From Deinococcus radiotolerans (GTDB lineage Bacteria; Deinococcota; Deinococci; Deinococcales; Deinococcaceae), in the NCBI RefSeq assembly GCF_014647435.1, contig NZ_BMPE01000017.1:1-59677 (forward strand): a stretch of DNA of 59,677 nucleotides, written 5' to 3'. This document shows positions 55,683 through 59,677 of the stretch, in pieces. Position numbers and translations under genes: made by a program. Numbering within the stretch: the first letter of the stretch is position 1; every line of letters begins with the position of its first letter. The notes under the pieces were generated by a model that did no database searches, had not been told where the DNA came from, and saw only the letters and a program-made list of their open reading frames with translations.

Positions 55683-55794
55683 CCGAGATCATCGTTGGGG
55701 CGCGCAGGGCTGGAGAGCACCCGCCGTAATGAGGGCTGGTTGCTGCGGCGGTCCGGGGTCCAGTGACCTCACGCCGACTCTGGATAAAGGTGGC
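55683..55794 (-). ncRNA. SAM-I riboswitch (S-box leader)
   Basis: In the direction of the met operon the leader carries the ordered core of the SAM-I fold. The elements are TTATCCAGAG (5' side of P1/P2), GTGAGGTCACTGGACC (kin to the GGAGGGACTGGCCC element), GCAGCAACC (J3/4), GGGTGCTC (P4 side), and GATGAT closing P1 near 55690. It binds S-adenosylmethionine and switches off metNIQ when the cell has enough. Recognition is by motif, not by a covariance model. Confidence 0.85.
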
Positions 55795-55813
55795 TTCCGT
55801 GAAGCCGGAGCAG

Positions 55814-55842
55814 ACTCTAGATCAGCAGATCAATCTTGTCAA
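55814..55842 (-). promoter_or_regulatory. Promoter of the met operon
   Basis: On the minus strand TTGACA (55842-55837) and TAGAGT (55819-55814) are separated by exactly 17 bp. A start near 55807 places the riboswitch at the beginning of the transcript. Confidence 0.8.
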
Positions 55843-56247
55843 CTAACGGGCATACGACGAGTCTCCTGAACGTGCATGCGTGCGTCTCACGCTACGGGCT
55901 GTGGCTCACCTGCCGGTCCGGGCAGAGCGGAGCGCGATCACCTCGCTAGGCCATGCAGCCGGACCCTTACTTCACCCAACCACTGTTCAGCGTGTCCACC
56001 CTGTGTCATGACCCGAGAAGGCTCTGAGATCAGCCGCTCCAGTAAAAAGTGGTGCCAGGATCAGCGAAGCAGCCGTGGAACCACGCAGTGCCGGTGCAGG
56101 CGCCCATGCGCAGGTGTGCAGCACGATTTCCGCTTGTGCCTCTTCAGATGGTCAGGGGCACACTTGAGTCCTGATCGCCCATACCCCTGGACTGGCCCCG
56201 ACCGTGTCCGAGCCGCTCAAGCGGACCGACTGACTTTCCCGCTGCTA
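55843..56247. other. Intergenic region
   Basis: It separates the met operon promoter from the end of the histidine kinase gene. Nothing gene-like is seen. Confidence 0.45.
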
Positions 56248-57411
56248 CTACCCCTTCGGGAAGCGCAGGTAAAACGTGGCGCCGTCCCCGACGTGACTTT
56301 CCGCCCACACCTCACCGCCGTGCCGCTCAATGATGCGTTTCACGTTCATCAGGCCCAGGCCGATACCCTGAAATTCCTTCTCGTGGTGCAGCCGCTGAAA
56401 GGCCCCGAACAGCCGGTGGACGTAGCGTGAATCGAACCCCACCCCGTCATCCTGCACGAACACCACCCAGCTCCCCTCCTCCTCGCGCGCCCCGACCTCA
56501 ATGCGGGCCATTGCCCGCCCCCCGGTGTACTTGATGGCGTTGCTCAGGAGATTCTCGAAAGCCAGCCGCAGCAGTTCCGCGTCGCCCTGAACCACGGGCA
56601 GGTCACCCGCCACCCAGTCAATCTCCCGACCCTGCGTTTCTGGCGTCAGGTTCGCCCAGGCGCGCAGCACCACCTGCGCCAGGTTGACTGGACGGATGTG
56701 GAGTGCGGTGTGCGACGCCCGTGACAGGCCCAGCAACTCGTCAATCATGCTGGCGAGCCTCGTGGCGGACGCGTCAAGGACGTCCAGAACCTGCTGGTCA
56801 TCCGTGGTCAGGCGCTGAGCGGCCCGGCGCCGCAACACCTTCAGAAACCCCTGCAGGTGCCGGACCGGTGCCCGCAGGTCGTGCGACACCGCACCGATAA
56901 ACGCGTCAAGTTCGCTGTTCTCGTGCCGCAGGTCGGCCGTCTGAGAGCGCACCCCTTGCGCTACTTCAGCGTCCAGGTCGTCAGAGCGGATCTCCATGAG
57001 TTTGCGTTCGGTGATGTTCTCGTGCAGCACCGTTGCGTACCGCTGCTGGCCGCTCAGGAAGGGCCGCACGTGCACGCAGTACCACCGTTGCTCCTGCGGA
57101 CTGTGACACGGGTACTCCAGGGAGAAGTCCGGCACGTCACCAGCCAGCACCGCCCGCAGGCCCAGAGCGACGGGCGGACCCTCGTCCGAACAGGGCCCCT
57201 GCGCCTGCTCACAGGCGGCCAGGTAGTTGGCGCCCACCCCGCACGTCTGCGGGTCACCTGCATTGGCCTGCATGAACGACACCCACGCCCCGTTGACAGC
57301 CCGGATGATACCCTGCTCATCCACAATCGCCACCGTATCTGGCAGGGCGTCAAGGGCCGCCTGCACGGCCTGGGCGGGGAGATCAATGGTGGTGGGCGTC
57401 GGTCGGGTCAT
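56248..57411 (-). CDS. Orphan PAS sensor histidine kinase
   Basis: A 387-residue soluble kinase. A PAS domain occupies 15-135 (LDALPDTVAIVDEQGIIRAVNGAWV), with cysteines at 57, 67, 74, 102 and 112 that could serve redox sensing. The phosphoacceptor helix has AVSHDLRAPVRH with His177. The catalytic domain has FENLLSNAIKYT (N box), QDDGVGFD and GIGLGLMNVKRI (G boxes) and a final DGATFYLRFPKG. The whole kinase half closely resembles that of the kinase at 11408-13213. No response regulator is nearby. Confidence 0.92.
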   Translation of the reverse strand: MTRPTPTTIDLPAQAVQAALDALPDTVAIVDEQGIIRAVNGAWVSFMQANAGDPQTCGVGANYLAACEQAQGPCSDEGPPVALGLRAVLAGDVPDFSLEYPCHSPQEQRWYCVHVRPFLSGQQRYATVLHENITERKLMEIRSDDLDAEVAQGVRSQTADLRHENSELDAFIGAVSHDLRAPVRHLQGFLKVLRRRAAQRLTTDDQQVLDVLDASATRLASMIDELLGLSRASHTALHIRPVNLAQVVLRAWANLTPETQGREIDWVAGDLPVVQGDAELLRLAFENLLSNAIKYTGGRAMARIEVGAREEEGSWVVFVQDDGVGFDSRYVHRLFGAFQRLHHEKEFQGIGLGLMNVKRIIERHGGEVWAESHVGDGATFYLRFPKG

Positions 57412-57477
57412 GGCGTCTCTGACTTCATTGCACCACAGTCAGGCGCACGGTACGTAGGAGGCATATTGGTCAAGCAG
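57412..57477. other. Short intergenic segment
   Basis: Upstream of the kinase gene; presumably its promoter. Confidence 0.35.
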
Positions 57478-57686
57478 TTATGTGTGAGTGGTCGCACGCG
57501 TGCGCCCCGCAAACACAGCGCTAAGAGGCCACTCCCAGACCACCGCGTCGAGCCATTCGAGGTGTCGATGCTCTTTGTCGCACTCCTCTGGTCCCGTGTA
57601 AAGCACGACACCCCAGGTAGTAGGCGGCTCAACGCCTCCAATGCGTCCTCGTGACTTGAGGGCAGCAGGAATACTGCGCGCTCCAT
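57478..57686 (-). pseudogene. Frameshifted small hypothetical gene
   Basis: One frame opens MERAVFLLPSSHEDALEAL and reads protein-like down to LLPGV. A second frame takes over at about 57615 as VVLYTGPEECDKEH and continues to the stop with WLDAVVWEWPLSAVFAG. Third-position GC preference switches frame at the same point. A single-base change there would restore one protein of about 70 residues. The family is not recognised. Either frame alone is a weaker gene. Confidence 0.35.
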
Positions 57687-57823
57687 ACTTCATATCCCGC
57701 TTCGACCCCACACCCAGTCAAGATATGGGCAGCAGTAACCTGCCAGTTGGTACGCTCGGGGGCAGTCGAAAATTCCAAGAGTGCAGTTCCCCAGGGTTTT
57801 GTTGCGGCGCCCGAGGGCTACAT

Positions 57824-58264
57824 CTAGGGGGTGTGCTCATGGCTCTGTGTGTTCTGCCAGGTGGCATATTCCACCGCCATCTTTGGGTTGTGGAAGATTA
57901 ACTCGCACCAGCCACGAGCCTGTCGCAGAAAGCCGGACATGCGAATTGACCCGCCCTCCATCTCAAACTCGCAGATGTCGCTGAGCTCGGCGGGAAGCTG
58001 GTCCACCGACACGTGGCCCTGGCCCTCCACCTCCGCTAATAGTGAGAGACCTGACCACTTGGAGAGTTCCAGGCGAACGCCTCCGAGCGTCACCCCTGGT
58101 TCAATGTAGGCCGCTTCCTCACCGACAACGAAGCGACGCTGGTGCTGATCTAGGACCATCACCAACACAGGATCATCGGGAGAAAACGTCAGTGTGGGGA
58201 AGTGCTTGGCATCAAGCCGGATCACGAGACCAAGATGCCATGCGCTTCGGGACCATGAGCACAC
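57824..58264 (-). CDS. Hypothetical protein
   Basis: Up to 146 residues. The first 13 look untranslated, and a GTG at 58225 (VIRLDAKHFPTL) is the likelier start, giving about 133 residues. The composition is protein-like, with alternating strands (VLVMVLDQHQRRFVVGEEAAYIEP, CEFEMEGGSIRMSGFL) and an aromatic C-terminal region (GWCELIFHNPKMAVEYA). No signal or membrane segment. The family is not recognised. Its lower GC resembles the hypothetical gene at 36322-36825. Confidence 0.5.
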   Translation of the reverse strand: MCSWSRSAWHLGLVIRLDAKHFPTLTFSPDDPVLVMVLDQHQRRFVVGEEAAYIEPGVTLGGVRLELSKWSGLSLLAEVEGQGHVSVDQLPAELSDICEFEMEGGSIRMSGFLRQARGWCELIFHNPKMAVEYATWQNTQSHEHTP

Positions 58265-58450
58265 GCCCTAGCCTCTTGAGGTTGACGCGCAGTGGCCGCC
58301 GCTGAGATGCACTCGAGCGGACATACATTTCCAGCCTTGCGCATAATAGACAAGAGCCGTTCATGGCGTTGCAATCAGTTGCGAGTTGCCCTTGGTCAAC
58401 AGTAGGAACACGCAGGAGGGCACCTCAGCCTTCCAGAAAGGAGCCAATGT

Positions 58451-58627
58451 ATGACCGATCCGAAGAACAGCGCTTCTGAACCGTCTGAGACTAAGACCTC
58501 TGCCCCCCCCGCCGACACTGAGGGAACCACACCCACATCTGAACCCAAGCAGTCCGGTGCAGCCGAGCAGCAGGAGGAGGGAACACACGGTCGTCCTACA
58601 GATGATTCGGACCCCGGCCACAGTTAA
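58451..58627 (+). CDS. Small acidic disordered protein, 58 residues
   Basis: ATG to TAA encodes a polar protein beginning MTDPKNSASEPSETKT and ending DDSDPGHS. It has no hydrophobic core and is rich in Glu, Asp, Ser, Thr, Pro and Gln, so it is almost certainly disordered. A good ribosome site AAAGGAG (58437-58443) lies 7 bases upstream. It recalls small hydrophilic stress proteins and may go with the KGG proteins of this replicon. Function unknown. Confidence 0.6.
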   Translation: MTDPKNSASEPSETKTSAPPADTEGTTPTSEPKQSGAAEQQEEGTHGRPTDDSDPGHS

Positions 58628-58949
58628 AAGCAGGCTGTACCAACTGTGCGGTAGACCCGGGCCCCCCCAATCCTTTATGCCAGGAGGAGGCTTCCCGGGC
58701 CGCCGCTCTTACCTGTAGGCGGATTCGTCAAGAAGGCGTCTGAGATTCCGGGGGCGCGGTCGCGCCTGCGTTTCACGCGACCGATTCCAGGACCTTCAAT
58801 CCTATGGGGCGACCCGGGCGGTCACGACGTCGTGGGGGCGACGTAAGGCCTTCTGGCGTGTCCACCGCCCACCGTGTGCTCCTGAGTTGGCCACGGCGTC
58901 CGACTGGTGCCGAGTCTGGTCTGACGACCCCTGAGAACGACCGCACGGT
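58628..58949. other. Intergenic region
   Basis: About 320 bp with no credible gene or strong terminator. Confidence 0.45.
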
Positions 58950-59246
58950 CTAGCCACACCGGAACGGAATGGGGACGGGGCCACAGCAACAGACGCCCTG
59001 CACCTGACCTCCAGCCGCCCGGGCCGCCGACAGGTGCCCGTACGCCTGCTGGCAGGTCTGGAACCTGGCGGTGATCGCGGCGCGTCCGCCGGTCAGCCCC
59101 TGCTCACGGATGATGCGCTGGACGGCGGCTGAACACGACTCTCCTCCGAACAGGGCGGCGTGCGCGCACCGGAAGCCCTTGAGAGGAGAGAGCCAGCGCT
59201 GGTACACGTCAATGGAGCTCAGGGCGAGGGTGGATAAGGTGGTCAT
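58950..59246 (-). CDS. yidD: YidD-family membrane insertion factor
   Basis: About 98 residues from the ATG beginning MTTLSTLALSS; a longer upstream frame is not protein-like. Family features: an amphipathic N-terminus with IDVYQRWLSPLKGFRCAHAALFGGESCSAAVQRIIREQGLTGG, in which SPLKGFRCAHA and the SCSxAV cysteine pattern are characteristic. A Cys-rich tail (GVCCCGPVPIP) ends the protein. YidD assists insertion of membrane proteins and normally lies next to rnpA and yidC on the chromosome; here it is alone, so it is an accessory copy. Confidence 0.85.
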   Translation of the reverse strand: MTTLSTLALSSIDVYQRWLSPLKGFRCAHAALFGGESCSAAVQRIIREQGLTGGRAAITARFQTCQQAYGHLSAARAAGGQVQGVCCCGPVPIPFRCG

Positions 59247-59570
59247 ACCTGACGCTAGGGTGGTCCGTGCCGGTCCGTGTCTGACCTTGATGAAGACCGC
59301 GGCGCATGAATCAGTCCTCCTGGCCCACTGGCGTGAGGGCCATTCCCCATTGCATCCGCACAGGTCCAGTCTTGAATGGCCCCTCTGCGGCCTTCCGCAG
59401 AAACCTTTTTTGCCGCGGTCACCCGGCATCCGGCGGCCAGTGGCCTGTTCCTGAAGTCCGCTTGCGTGACCGTGGCGATAAGGACCCGCTCGTGGCGAGG
59501 GTCTCCGGTCGCGCCGGTAAGCACAGCTTAGAGCGTTTGTTAAAACAGGTGGTCCGGGGCGCGCAGCAGG
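59247..59570. other. Intergenic region before the right terminal repeat
   Basis: No supported gene. Open frames are shadow-like. It leads into the partial reading frame that carries the right terminal repeat. Confidence 0.45.
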
Positions 59571-59675
59571 TCAAGACTGTGGTTCTTCATTCACGCTCCC
59601 CGCATTCCATTGGAGGGGTAGTGCTCCAGAGATGACTTCCAGAATCTGACCCTTTCGAAGAGAGGGACGAGCACA
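59571..59675 (-). pseudogene. Second copy of the end-repeat protein tail (partial)
   Basis: Reading leftward from the right edge, this frame encodes the same residues as the left edge (CARPSLRKGQ through GALPL). It then diverges into about 13 unrelated residues and stops at 59571-59573. The CxxC segment of the left copy is missing, so this copy looks truncated or recombined. Function unknown. Confidence 0.3.
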
Positions 59676-59677
59676 CT
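59614..59677 (-). repeat. Right copy of 64-bp terminal inverted repeat
   Basis: Reverse complement of bases 2-65 with no mismatch. The left end has one extra base (position 1). No transposase gene is recognisable near either end, and 64 bp is longer than the 38-bp ends usual for Tn3-family transposons. An assembly break inside a repeated gene is a serious alternative. Confidence 0.95.

Noticed and set aside
1..59677. CRISPR array
   Set aside because: The only regularly spaced repeats are the iterons, whose spacers are not uniform in length and partly repeat each other; no Cas gene is present.
1..59677. Complete insertion sequence or transposase gene
   Set aside because: No DDE, serine or tyrosine recombinase motif was found in any frame that looks coding; the terminal repeat alone is not enough to call an element.

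Overview
The window is a high-GC accessory replicon, most likely a plasmid of Deinococcus or a close relative. It carries an RPA-type replication initiator beside an iteron array and a ParA/ParB pair whose ATPase motif reads HAGGAGKT. It also has KGG-repeat stress proteins, a large SARP/BTAD-type regulator and several GGDEF proteins. This combination is what I know from Deinococcus plasmids; the genus is an inference, not a search result. The two outer ends carry a perfect 64-bp inverted repeat that lies in the 3' part of a coding sequence. The window is therefore either flanked by two inverted copies of a repeated gene (assembly break or element boundary) or is a linear form.

Layout. 1-4290: terminal repeat, nine iterons, rep and a gene-poor stretch holding one palindrome-plus-iteron module. 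4291-8692: a secreted three-repeat protein convergent with a 1,100-residue ATPase/TPR/BTAD regulator, separated by a near-perfect 59-nt hairpin. 9147-10985: parAB, preceded by a second palindrome-plus-iteron module. 11408-14260: an orphan histidine kinase and a small membrane protein.

14394-27018 is the metabolic core. It holds a peptide-type ABC importer (binding protein, two permeases, two ATPases), a GntR regulator, a creatininase-family amidohydrolase, an ApbA/PanE-like reductase, an SDR, an M20 dipeptidase, an RraA-fold protein and an M32 carboxypeptidase. Most of these genes overlap by 4 nt. A promoter with a perfect 8+4+8 palindrome lies upstream, a good candidate operator for the embedded GntR protein. 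The set looks like uptake and breakdown of a peptide or other amide-linked nutrient. A second catabolic pair (FAD amino-acid oxidase-like enzyme plus SDR) lies at 37077-39019.

27364-36106 and 43896-46295 hold four GGDEF proteins: one simple membrane cyclase, one PAS/GAF/GGDEF/HD-GYP giant, one frameshifted sensor with SGDEF, and one TPR-GGDEF-EAL. Between them are a flavodoxin-fold quinone reductase, a PAS-AraC regulator, a lipoprotein and an acetyltransferase with a possible 21-residue upstream ORF.

46.5-59.7 kb: two KGG proteins (one apparently starting at ATC), a GH2 glycosidase, two truncated secreted-protein tails back to back, a single-chain HicA-HicB fusion, and a metNIQ methionine importer under a SAM-I riboswitch. 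These are followed by a second orphan histidine kinase, small hypothetical or broken genes and a YidD protein. The most unusual items are the HicA-HicB fusion, the GntR-controlled amide/peptide operon, the repeated palindrome-iteron module and the end repeats.
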